From Reinekea sp. G2M2-21 (GTDB taxonomy: Bacteria > Pseudomonadota > Gammaproteobacteria > Pseudomonadales > Natronospirillaceae), in contig NZ_JADPQG010000002.1 in NCBI RefSeq assembly GCF_015687175.1, positions 310,001 through 374,000 of the forward strand: a stretch of 64,000 nt of DNA, in the 5' to 3' direction. The notes beneath the pieces were generated by a model that was given only the letters and a program-made list of their open reading frames with translations, did no database searches and was not told the DNA's origin. Of this stretch, positions 25,957-34,076 are shown in pieces. A program made the position numbers and the translations under genes. The stretch's first letter is position 1. Each line of letters opens with the position of its first letter.

Positions 25957-26684
25957 GAATAGAAGTCTCCAGTGGTCATAGTGTGAGCCAGAATCGCGGC
26001 AACGCGCTCAGGCTGCTCAACATGCACGATATGCCCCGCCTGTGCAATGCAGTGGCGCAAGACAGGCGGACAAAAGGTATCGCTCAGGGTTAAAAATTTG
26101 CGGTCCAGTTCGCCCACCAAGTAGCTGACATCGGCGTTGGCGATCAATGACTGACGCAGATCGGCTTGTGTCCCCAGGCTGGCGCAACGCAGAATTTGCG
26201 CAAGCTGTTGCGGGTTTTGGCTGGTTTTGCTGGCGATCAATTGCTGTTTCTGTGTTTGGCTCAACGAACCGAATACCGGTTGCTCATACCATTGTTGCAA
26301 CGTTAACGGCAGTGCTTGTGACGTGAAGCGCTCTGCCCAGACGGCATCGCTTTGTTGTCGCGCATGTCTGGTCGAATGGTCAAGCAACCCGGTGTGAGCG
26401 CCGGCCAGAACCAGCCCACGACACCTGCGTATAAAGTCGGGCTCACTCAGCCAATGCAGCGCCACGCGCCCGCCCATGCTGTAGGCATACAGATAAAACG
26501 GCTCCGGGTGAGCAGCGTTAAAACGCAACCAACACTGGTGTGCATAACCCGCTATATCGTCAACGCCGTCAGGCCAGGGCCATTGCCACGGCTCGCTCGC
26601 AGGCAGGCTCAGGTATTGGCGCACCCGGCTGAAGTCGTCGCCACTGCCCATAAAGCCGGGCAGAAAACACAACTCAGCGGCCAT
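25953..26684 (-). CDS. menH: SHCHC synthase (alpha/beta hydrolase)
   Basis: 243 residues. The alpha/beta-hydrolase fold shows [11 protein letters not shown], the nucleophile elbow [13 protein letters not shown] (Ser about residue 97), an Asp after the core and the His in [16 protein letters not shown]. MenH eliminates pyruvate from SEPHCHC to give SHCHC. It overlaps the end of menD by 11 bases and the start of menB by 4, so translation of the three is probably coupled. Confidence 0.92.
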   Translation of the reverse strand: MAAELCFLPGFMGSGDDFSRVRQYLSLPASEPWQWPWPDGVDDIAGYAHQCWLRFNAAHPEPFYLYAYSMGGRVALHWLSEPDFIRRCRGLVLAGAHTGLLDHSTRHARQQSDAVWAERFTSQALPLTLQQWYEQPVFGSLSQTQKQQLIASKTSQNPQQLAQILRCASLGTQADLRQSLIANADVSYLVGELDRKFLTLSDTFCPPVLRHCIAQAGHIVHVEQPERVAAILAHTMTTGDFYS

Positions 26685-28362
26685 GCACGTGGCTCTGAAT
26701 CAGCGCGTGATGCGCACGGAAGGCATTGTTCGGCACGGTCACCTCAATCACATGCCCACCCGGCTGACCACAGACCTGTTGATAACTTTGCCGGAAGGCC
26801 GACTCGGACGACACCTGTTGATAACTCACGCCAAAGCCTGCGCAGAAATCCCGGAAATCAAGGCCATGCGGCTGCAGAAAGGCGGCGTCAAACACATCGG
26901 TCTGCTGTGCCGCCGGTAACATGGAGAAGATCTGCCCACCGTCGTTGTTTAGCACCACCAACACCACGGTTTGCGTCACGTTGCGCAGCCAGGCGAGACT
27001 GTTGAGATCATAAAGGGCCGACATATCACCGATCATGGCTGTCACCGGATGACGATCCACCAGCGCTAATCCTGCGCTGGTGGCGATAAGCCCATCGATA
27101 CCACTGGCGCCACGATTGCAATACACCCGGTTCGATTGCTCTCGCTGCACCGCAACCTGATCAAACAGGCGGATACTCAGGCTATTTCCCAACATCAATG
27201 CATGGTCTGTGGGCAGCAGTTTGGAAAGGGTGTCTGCAACACTGTATTCTGAAAACATCGAATGCGTGCAGTTACCCACAATACGCGACAATTCGGCCCC
27301 TGTTGCTAGCAATTTCTGATTAAAAGCGGTCTGATCGGGCAGGGTATCTGGCAGCAATGTCGGCCAATCAACCGCGCAGGCCTGGCGTTGTAGAGCGCGG
27401 CCGGATGGGTCCAACAATGCGGCCGTCGCGCTAAACAGATAGCGTGGCGCCGAGGTAGATTCCAACCATTGATTCAGCGGTTTGCTGACCAACCGCCCCC
27501 CGAACTGAACGATGGATTGAACAGCATCAAGCGCCCCGGTCTGTGCCAAAAAGTGAGGCACCGGAAGAACATTCGGGTGCTGCCTCTGCCGCAATTGACT
27601 GCCAATATCCGCTAACAGGGGCAACCGTAAGGCGTCCGCCAGCTTTAACACGACTTCTGCTTCTTCAGGCTGAAGCTCCCCAGCCACCAGCACCGTGGGC
27701 GATGTGAGTAAGATCGGAGCAACATCCGTTGCTGGCACCCGGGCCGACAACCATTCGGGCAATATGGGTTTATCCACGACGGGCCAAGCCGCAGGCGTGG
27801 AATCTAACTCAGACGGCTCAACATACAAAGGTTCGCGCAATGGCACGTTGAGATGAATTGGCCCCGGTGTGTGCCGCAACGAGGTCAACACCTGTTGTGC
27901 CAACAGCGCTAACTGCTCAGGGACATCTTCATCGTCTGGCAATGGCAGATTTTGCGCATGACGGACAAAATGTGAGAACAAGCCGGGTTGGGCAATTGCC
28001 TGATTCGCGCCAACGCCGATCAACTCCTCGGGTCGGTCGGCGGTCAGCAAAATCAATGGCAATTCCAGTTGACTGGCCTCCACCGCGGCGGGTAATAAAT
28101 TCGCCACTGCGCTGCCACTGGTGGTGATGACGACCGTGGGTGTGTCGCTGGCTTTGGCAGCACCGAGCGCACAAAAGGCCAGGCTGCGTTCATCAAAGAA
28201 AGTGTGGCACTGGGTGCCCAGTGAGTGGGACAACCGCAGACAGGCCATGCTGAGCGGTGCATTGCGTGAGCCCGGGGCAATAAAAAAGTGTTGCACGCCG
28301 CAGACCACCAGCGTGTTGATCAGCGCTTCGGCCCACCGGGTGTTTTGCCATGCCAGCGCCAT
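26674..28362 (-). CDS. menD: SEPHCHC synthase (thiamine diphosphate enzyme)
   Basis: 562 residues, full length. The N-terminal half holds the ThDP-activating region (FFIAPGSRNAPLSMA, FFDERSLAFCALGAAKAS, TSGSAVANLLPAAVEAS), and the C-terminal half the cofactor motif (MIGDMSALYDLNSLAW ... NNDGGQIFSMLP). It decarboxylates 2-oxoglutarate and adds it to isochorismate. The ATG follows the menF stop by one base. Confidence 0.96.
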   Translation of the reverse strand: MALAWQNTRWAEALINTLVVCGVQHFFIAPGSRNAPLSMACLRLSHSLGTQCHTFFDERSLAFCALGAAKASDTPTVVITTSGSAVANLLPAAVEASQLELPLILLTADRPEELIGVGANQAIAQPGLFSHFVRHAQNLPLPDDEDVPEQLALLAQQVLTSLRHTPGPIHLNVPLREPLYVEPSELDSTPAAWPVVDKPILPEWLSARVPATDVAPILLTSPTVLVAGELQPEEAEVVLKLADALRLPLLADIGSQLRQRQHPNVLPVPHFLAQTGALDAVQSIVQFGGRLVSKPLNQWLESTSAPRYLFSATAALLDPSGRALQRQACAVDWPTLLPDTLPDQTAFNQKLLATGAELSRIVGNCTHSMFSEYSVADTLSKLLPTDHALMLGNSLSIRLFDQVAVQREQSNRVYCNRGASGIDGLIATSAGLALVDRHPVTAMIGDMSALYDLNSLAWLRNVTQTVVLVVLNNDGGQIFSMLPAAQQTDVFDAAFLQPHGLDFRDFCAGFGVSYQQVSSESAFRQSYQQVCGQPGGHVIEVTVPNNAFRAHHALIQSHVHGR

Positions 28363-28363
28363 A

Positions 28364-29767
28364 TCAGTTCAGTAACCGCTCCACGATTGCGACTTTGTCG
28401 TTCAATTCTTGCCATTCCGCATCGGCGTCCGAACCCTGCACGATGCCGGCACCAGCATAGTTAATGAAGCAGTCCTCTTGCAATAGGCCTGAGCGGATGG
28501 CGACACTGAATTCGCTGCAGTGCTCACCGATAACCCCCACAGCACCCGCGTACCAGCCACGCTGAACCGGTTCGTCTTTGGCGATGCAATCAAACGCCAA
28601 TTGAGTCGGCAGGCCACAGACAGCAGGGGTTGGGAACAGCGCCTGCAGCAAAGCAGGAGTATCGGCAACGGAATGCAACTGGGCGCGGTATCCCGCCTGG
28701 CGGTGCTGGACATTGGCGAGTTTGAGAATCCCGACCTGTGCATCCCTGAGGCTGTGTTTACTGAACGGTTTTAGTCGCTGCGCGATAAAGTCAGCAACCA
28801 GTTTGTGTTCGTGGATTAATTTGTCATCGTGGCGCAAAACCTGCTCATAGGCCGCATCCTGTTCCGCGCAAACACCTCGAGGCTGCGTACCGGCCAACGC
28901 TTCGGTGGCAATATCGAGCCCTTGTTGTCGTAACAGACGCTCCGGTGAGAACCCGACAAAGCTGGCGTCACCAAAATTGACGGCAAAGCCAAAGGTCCCC
29001 GGCGTGCGCGCTTGCCAGCGCTGAGCTAGAGCAGCCAACGAGGTGGGTTGCTGAAACGCAAAGGCCGTGGCGCGTGCCAACACTACTTTGTCCATACGAT
29101 GCGCCTGAATACTGCTCAATGCGCTTCGAACTTGATCCCGCCATTGGTCGGCGCTGGTCAGGCTGGTGCGTTCGACCACCGCAGGAATGCTCGGTGCCGC
29201 GTCGTCTGCGTGCATCAACGACACCTGATGCAGTATTTCCCGGGCCGTATTGAACTGCTGATGCCATTTTTCCGCGCACTCTGCAAATAGCTGCACACTC
29301 AGCTGCCACTGGTTTTCACGTCGACGCAACTCAACCACCGGTAAGGCGAAGCGAAGCGCGTCGAAGCCCTGCCAGTGACCAGTGCCATTACGGCCATTAA
29401 ATGACAGGCCACCCATGAACAGTGCATCGGAGCCCGCAGTGATGGCTTGTATGTCGCTCCAGTGATGGCTCAGTTGCTGCTGGGTGTGGTCACGCACGTC
29501 GTGCGCAATACCCAGACCAACCAATTCAAGCTGCTGTTGTCGGTCTTGCCAGTAAAAACGGCCTTGAACGCCTAATTGTTCAGCAGTACGCATCAACGCC
29601 CAGGTGCTGGGTGTCGAGCTAACAGCGCAACTGAAACGGTAGAGTTGATTGAACTGAACCGGAACCGTCAGCAATTGAGACCAGAGTTGCTGAGCGGCGG
29701 CAAACAGTGGGCGGGGCGATAGCGGCAGCGCTTCACGGGGAGAATAGGGGGGCAAATTTAACGACAT
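28364..29767 (-). CDS. menF: Isochorismate synthase
   Basis: 467 residues. The chorismate-binding domain includes VVLARATAFAF, FVGFSPERLLRQQG, TEALAGTQPRG, HEHKLVADFI, ALFPTPAVCGLPTQLAF and GWYAGAVGVIGEHCSEFSVAIRSGLLQ. As head of the men operon it converts chorismate to isochorismate for menaquinone. A siderophore-type (EntC) role is unlikely given the location. The promoter should be in the 190-base gap shared with the divergent rhodanese gene. Confidence 0.94.
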   Translation of the reverse strand: MSLNLPPYSPREALPLSPRPLFAAAQQLWSQLLTVPVQFNQLYRFSCAVSSTPSTWALMRTAEQLGVQGRFYWQDRQQQLELVGLGIAHDVRDHTQQQLSHHWSDIQAITAGSDALFMGGLSFNGRNGTGHWQGFDALRFALPVVELRRRENQWQLSVQLFAECAEKWHQQFNTAREILHQVSLMHADDAAPSIPAVVERTSLTSADQWRDQVRSALSSIQAHRMDKVVLARATAFAFQQPTSLAALAQRWQARTPGTFGFAVNFGDASFVGFSPERLLRQQGLDIATEALAGTQPRGVCAEQDAAYEQVLRHDDKLIHEHKLVADFIAQRLKPFSKHSLRDAQVGILKLANVQHRQAGYRAQLHSVADTPALLQALFPTPAVCGLPTQLAFDCIAKDEPVQRGWYAGAVGVIGEHCSEFSVAIRSGLLQEDCFINYAGAGIVQGSDADAEWQELNDKVAIVERLLN

Positions 29768-29931
29768 TTCCCATCAGACCTGAACCAAGTACAACCTTAA
29801 CCATAGCAAAAACTTTTCACCGGATGATGATGCGAATCATTTCTCAGCCCGATACTCCGTTAGAAGTACTTGCCACTTTTTTTGCTTGCAATTGCCGTCA
29901 CTTTCATTACATTAGAAAAAACTAAATTAAA

Positions 29932-29945
29932 GTATATTAATATAC
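29932..29945. promoter_or_regulatory. Perfect 14-base palindrome in the rhodanese leader
   Basis: GTATATTAATATAC is a perfect dyad lying 11 bases before the rhodanese start codon, next to its ribosome site GGAG and inside a very AT-rich leader. Its place fits an operator, perhaps of an ArsR-type sulfur-responsive repressor of the kind that controls many rhodanese genes, but no such regulator is in the window. It could instead simply reflect AT richness. Confidence 0.4.
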
Positions 29946-29956
29946 CGGAGAGAACG

Positions 29957-30307
29957 ATGAACTATACCGAAAAATTTCAAGCTATGTGTGACGCCGCCCG
30001 AGCCCGTATTGACGCCGTATTGCCAGAGCAGGTAGACGAGTTGGTCGCCAACGGTGCGATTGCTTTGGATATCCGCGACAGCGAAGAACACGCCAAAGAC
30101 CACATTCCCGGCTCTATGAACATCAGTCGCGGCAAGCTGGAAATGATCGTCGAAGGTAAAATCCCCGATCTGCATACCGAAATATTATGCTATTGCAACG
30201 CCAACAACCGTGGCTCCTTGTCGGCAGCGAGCCTGCGGGACATGGGCTATGTGAATGCGAAAGTCATTGCCGGAGGGTTGGGCGCGTATCGGCAGCTTAA
30301 GGGCTGA
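29957..30307 (+). CDS. Rhodanese-like sulfurtransferase
   Basis: 116 residues from the ATG at 29957, preceded by GGAG at 8 bases. One rhodanese domain: ALDIRDSEEHAKDHIPGSMNISRGKLE, then ILCYCNANNRGSLSAASLRDMGY with the active-site Cys of the C-x4-R loop, and VIAGGLGAYRQL. It should accept sulfane sulfur from thiosulfate or persulfides in the cytoplasm. It is a single gene, divergent from the men operon, with the palindrome at 29932-29945 in its leader and a stem-loop just downstream. Confidence 0.88.
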   Translation: MNYTEKFQAMCDAARARIDAVLPEQVDELVANGAIALDIRDSEEHAKDHIPGSMNISRGKLEMIVEGKIPDLHTEILCYCNANNRGSLSAASLRDMGYVNAKVIAGGLGAYRQLKG

Positions 30308-30320
30308 TCCGGTGCCTGAC

Positions 30321-30340
30321 GGGGCGGTTATTACCGCCCC
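30321..30340. terminator. Stem-loop between convergent genes
   Basis: GGGGCGGTTATTACCGCCCC forms an 8-base GC-rich stem with a four-base loop, 13 bases after the rhodanese stop and 14 bases before the stop of the convergent small membrane protein gene. There is no clear U run on either side, so it may be a bidirectional but weak terminator. Confidence 0.6.
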
Positions 30341-30353
30341 TGAGTTGGGTGAA

Positions 30354-30572
30354 TCAGTCCGTACTAACTTCTTCTGCGTGTCCTTTTTGCTCGGCCTTCA
30401 TGCCCAAGACAAGCAGAATAACGCCTGCGACGACAGCACTGCCACGAATAGCCCAACCAACGGTTTCACCCCAGTTATCTATCCACATCAGCAAACTGAA
30501 TTCATAGCCAAATTGATTCAACAGAATTGAGCCAATACCCGCGATCAACAAATACACACCAACTTGTTTCAT
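30354..30572 (-). CDS. Small two-span membrane protein
   Basis: 72 residues with two hydrophobic segments (VGVYLLIAGIGSILLNQFG and AIRGSAVVAGVILLVLGM) and a charged C-terminal tail. The order looks like small DUF3185-type or YccF-like inner membrane proteins, but I cannot assign a family. A ribosome site AAAAGGAATA precedes the ATG. Function unknown. Confidence 0.65.
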   Translation of the reverse strand: MKQVGVYLLIAGIGSILLNQFGYEFSLLMWIDNWGETVGWAIRGSAVVAGVILLVLGMKAEQKGHAEEVSTD

Positions 30573-30839
30573 TTTTTATTCCTTTTGATATTTATTTTCG
30601 TTCATCATGCCAATGCATGCGCTATCCCTAATAGCGCCGTCATCATGCCAGAATCTGGAATACGGGCAACGAAAAATGCCATCAATAAGTTGATACCCCT
30701 CACAACGACTCTTGATTCGATACGAAAGAATGGGCTTTGGGTTGCTAATCGTTCGTGACCAATGTCAGCAAACAACATGAGTTGAATTCGGGCTGTCGAG
30801 TATTTGGATCCCAACAGCCCGATAGATGTGCATAAGAAC
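30573..30839. other. Gap without a supported gene
   Basis: Both strands carry frames of 60-100 codons here, but neither has a good ribosome site or a recognisable protein pattern. One minus-strand frame ends FFVARIPDSGMMTALLGIAHALA, which looks slightly membrane-like and might be a remnant. I see no RNA gene. Confidence 0.3.
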
Positions 30840-31781
30840 TTAATTAATCTGGTAAGGATACTGGTTAATGTAGTTACCACCCGGAGCATAGTTGCAAACG
30901 CCAAAGGCAGTATGAAATCCAGAAACCATATTTGGACAAGACGCTACCCCACAACCCACCTCGACAGTATTTTCCCAAATAATCTGCGTAAAATGTCCCA
31001 CTGTTGAGACATCCTCGGATTGCAACGTTTGATATTCCCAGTCTTTGTGCTCATCCCACCACGCATTGGTAAGAATTTCAGCGTAATTCTCAAGCGGCTG
31101 CAGCGCCGCGGATGACGCTTGATACGCAATGTTCTCACCTATATAGATATTCTCGCCACCGGCGGCGACATACTCAGTTTGCCGATCAGTATTATGACCG
31201 TACACGCATGCATCAGCGTGCGTTTGCGCAACTTGCGCCAGCTTTTCATTCCAGATTAGTTCCGGAAGTGGATTCGAAGGGATTGGATAGTTCCCTCCTG
31301 CTCCATCAGTTACTGCGCCCTCACTAAGGCTTGCCCGCAACGCATTGTGTGTATTACGCCATGCCGAACAAATCGCATCGGTCCCACATACATCGCTGCA
31401 CTGGATAGTGAAAGTCGGTGCTTCACTTTGAACGGTACTGGTTAATGCCGTGACGTCGCACTGTTCATGCAATGGCGCCGTCTGAATAACCAACCCCAAT
31501 GTATCGCCTGTGGACAAAGGGGTCGCAAAATCAACATCCGGGAAACTGCCTGCAAGGTATATCAGCTCCTGCACCTCTTCAGTGTCACCATTAATAACCA
31601 ATTTAATCGCCATATCTGACGTATAGCCTGTAATCGACCCAGTTAACGTAAAAGGCCCTCGATCCGTGTTCTCCTCCCCTCCGGTATCGTCGACGTTATC
31701 AGTGTTTTCGGGTTGCGGTTCTGGCAAGCAACTGGCTAACAGGATGGTACACAACAACAGTGGGAAAGCTGCATACTTCAT
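30840..31781 (-). CDS. CAP-domain (SCP/PR-1-like) lipoprotein
   Basis: 313 residues from the ATG at 31781, which has AGGTGA upstream and gives a lipoprotein signal peptide (lipobox LLASC). An acidic linker (PEPQPENTDNVDDTGGEENTD) follows, then a beta-rich domain of about 100 residues, then the CAP domain (about 150-313) with WNEKLAQVAQTHADACVYGHN, GENIYIGENIA, GHFTQIIWENTVEVGCGVASCP and NYAPGGNYINQYPY. The two His and two Glu positions of the CAP cavity are present. Bacterial CAP proteins are surface or secreted proteins of uncertain role. Single gene. Confidence 0.9.
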   Translation of the reverse strand: MKYAAFPLLLCTILLASCLPEPQPENTDNVDDTGGEENTDRGPFTLTGSITGYTSDMAIKLVINGDTEEVQELIYLAGSFPDVDFATPLSTGDTLGLVIQTAPLHEQCDVTALTSTVQSEAPTFTIQCSDVCGTDAICSAWRNTHNALRASLSEGAVTDGAGGNYPIPSNPLPELIWNEKLAQVAQTHADACVYGHNTDRQTEYVAAGGENIYIGENIAYQASSAALQPLENYAEILTNAWWDEHKDWEYQTLQSEDVSTVGHFTQIIWENTVEVGCGVASCPNMVSGFHTAFGVCNYAPGGNYINQYPYQIN

Positions 31782-32010
31782 GGCGTCACCTTTACATGAA
31801 TGATTATCGTTTCGGCATCCTAGCAAATCCCGACTGACACTGTCTTCTCTACTTTTGTGAATGACCTGGGTCGTAGTGCGCGCCCGGCTTCAAAATTTGC
31901 TTTGTTCAACGGTGACATCGACGCGTCGCGTCGTTTTCTAGCGAATAACAGGGGAGCGAGCAACCAAAGATTCAACTGTCCGCTTTCAAGAGGATCGATT
32001 TAACACGGGT

Positions 32011-32697
32011 TTAGCTTTGCACCAGGAACCGATACCCAATGCCCGGTTCGGTTTCCAGATAGGTCGGATTTGAGGCATCGTCCTGCAGTTTAATGCGCAA
32101 CTGACGTACGATGTTGCGCAAATACTGACTGTCGTTGACGTGGGTTGGTCCCCAAATATTGGCGAGCAGTGCCGACTGTGTCACCAGCTTGCCCGGAGAG
32201 GCCATCAGCATCTCCAGTACCGCCCATTCTTTTTTGGTGAGGCTAACAGTGTGGTCCTGCAAACTCACTTGCCGGGCAGCGAAGTCGACGACTAACCTAC
32301 CATCATCGAAGCGGCGATCCTGTGCAGTTTCGGCACTGGCCCGTGAGGCTAAAATACGTCGAATACGGGCCAGCAATTCATTCACACTGAACGGTTTAAC
32401 CACGTAATCTTCTGCGCCCATATCCAACAGCTGAACTTTTTCCTGCTCTGAAGAGCGAACCGATAACACCAGTACCGGGACTTTTTTCACCAGGTGAATT
32501 TCGCGCATGACCTGTTTGCCGTCCATGTCCGGTAAACCCAGATCAAGGATCACAATATCAGGCTCCGCCAAAACGGCTTGCGCAATGCCAGTTTTGCCAT
32601 CACGCGCTTCAATGACGTCATAGCCCTGGGAAGATAGGCTAATGGTTAGAAAACGAATAATCTGTGGTTCGTCGTCGATGATCAGTATTCGGGTCAT
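32011..32697 (-). CDS. KdpE-like response regulator (OmpR family)
   Basis: 228 residues. The receiver domain has the acidic pair in IIDDEPQ and the phospho-acceptor in IVILDLGLPDMDG (Asp52), the Lys in VVKPFSVNELLARIR; an OmpR-type winged helix follows (LTKKEWAVLEMLMASPGKLVTQSALLANIWG, YLRNIVRQLRIKLQDDASNPTYLETEPGIGYRF). The last motif is characteristic of KdpE. Its start overlaps the kinase stop by 4 bases. With the trkH gene upstream it likely regulates potassium uptake (inference). No kdpFABC is present. Confidence 0.88.
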   Translation of the reverse strand: MTRILIIDDEPQIIRFLTISLSSQGYDVIEARDGKTGIAQAVLAEPDIVILDLGLPDMDGKQVMREIHLVKKVPVLVLSVRSSEQEKVQLLDMGAEDYVVKPFSVNELLARIRRILASRASAETAQDRRFDDGRLVVDFAARQVSLQDHTVSLTKKEWAVLEMLMASPGKLVTQSALLANIWGPTHVNDSQYLRNIVRQLRIKLQDDASNPTYLETEPGIGYRFLVQS

Positions 32698-34076
32698 GCG
32701 TGTTCCTCATCATCTGAATCTAATTTCACCGGGACCGATAACCGCAGACAAAAGGCAAATCCGGCGGGTGGTTCGATTAAACGAGCGTCTCCGCCATGCA
32801 CTCGGGCCATGCCGCGACAAATGGTTAAGCCCAAACCCGATCCGGGTGAGTAGCAGTCGCCCTGTTTAAAAGAATAAAACTTGTCGAATACCGCTTCCCA
32901 TTTCTCGTTGGGCACACCCGGTCCCTGATCACAGACGTCGAATACCACAAAGCGGTCATCGAGGTCAGCTTTGATCATAACCGTTCCACCCTCCGGGGAT
33001 GCTTTTACGCTGTTATCAATTGCGTTGAACAACGCCTGCTCGATCAACGCGGCGTGTACCCAAATCGCGGGTAAGTCATCTTCAATGTCAAAGCGGAACT
33101 GAAGGCCGCTTTTGTCGATTCGCAAGCGGCGCTTTACGGCATGAATCAGCTCTGCCGCCGAGACCCATTGCCGACGCAAACTCAGGGCGCCCTGGCCGAG
33201 CTTGGTCATGTCGAGTAGATTCTGAATGTATGCTTCCATGCGGTGCGATTCGGTAATGATCGACGCCAGCAATTCCTGTTGATCTTCAACGCTTAGATCG
33301 GCGTGCAAATCACGCAGTGAAGTGGCCGAGCCAAGCATCGTCACCAACGGTGTTTTCAAATCGTGCGACACCGAAGACAGCAAAGCGTTCCGTAATTTCT
33401 CTTCATCGGTTTGACGTTCAGCTTCCACCAGTTGTTGGCGCGCCAGATACCGATCCAGCAACACCTGAATCTGCAAGCCAAGCCCCTGCACCAGTGCCTG
33501 CCAACCCGTGCTGAGTTTGCGTTCGTTATGAATGTCGATATCCAGACACTGAGCCAAGCGGTCATCCGACGCGTTGAGATGCAAGCTCAGGGTAACGCTG
33601 CCCTGAAAGACTCGTTCGGAGAATTCAGCGACCAGTTGAGCCAGTTCTTCTTCACCACCGTGCAGCTTGGTGACACTGAACAACTCGACCTGGGCACTGA
33701 GGAAACGCTTCTGAAACATCAGCGCATCCAGCTGTGTGCGTGCGCGCAGCGCGGTCGCACCGGCCACCAGTGCAAACACGACATAAACCAGCGCCGCGAT
33801 ACGTTCATGTATGTCGTGCATGGCGAAACTGAAGCTAGGCTGGGTGTGAAAAAAGTTAAACAACAGAAAACTGAGGACAGAACTAACCACGACACCGAGC
33901 CAGCTGCCCTGCAAAGCCGCCGACAGCACCACCACCAGGTAGAGAATCAGTAATGTGGAATGACTGAACCAGTCGACGTAAACCCATCCCAGTACCGTCA
34001 CCAGCACTGGGGCCACGATGCTGATTATCAGGCTAAGCCAGAACCCGACGGATTGCGAGTAGCGTACGTTTACCAT
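32694..34076 (-). CDS. KdpD-like sensor kinase lacking the N-terminal Usp/KdpD module
   Basis: 460 residues from the ATG at 34076. Four membrane segments (about residues 12-110) have the DUF4118 pattern of KdpD (DWFSHSTLLILYLVVVLSAALQGSW, FNFFHTQPSFSF), followed by a GAF-like region, HisKA SSVSHDLKTPLVTMLGSATSL (His about 238) and an ATPase domain (NAIDNSVKASPEGG, VCDQGPGVP, GSGLGLTICRGMARVHGG). Full-length KdpD has about 390 further N-terminal residues with the KdpD and universal-stress domains; these are absent. The start overlaps the trkH stop by 7 bases. Confidence 0.88.
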   Translation of the reverse strand: MVNVRYSQSVGFWLSLIISIVAPVLVTVLGWVYVDWFSHSTLLILYLVVVLSAALQGSWLGVVVSSVLSFLLFNFFHTQPSFSFAMHDIHERIAALVYVVFALVAGATALRARTQLDALMFQKRFLSAQVELFSVTKLHGGEEELAQLVAEFSERVFQGSVTLSLHLNASDDRLAQCLDIDIHNERKLSTGWQALVQGLGLQIQVLLDRYLARQQLVEAERQTDEEKLRNALLSSVSHDLKTPLVTMLGSATSLRDLHADLSVEDQQELLASIITESHRMEAYIQNLLDMTKLGQGALSLRRQWVSAAELIHAVKRRLRIDKSGLQFRFDIEDDLPAIWVHAALIEQALFNAIDNSVKASPEGGTVMIKADLDDRFVVFDVCDQGPGVPNEKWEAVFDKFYSFKQGDCYSPGSGLGLTICRGMARVHGGDARLIEPPAGFAFCLRLSVPVKLDSDDEEHA

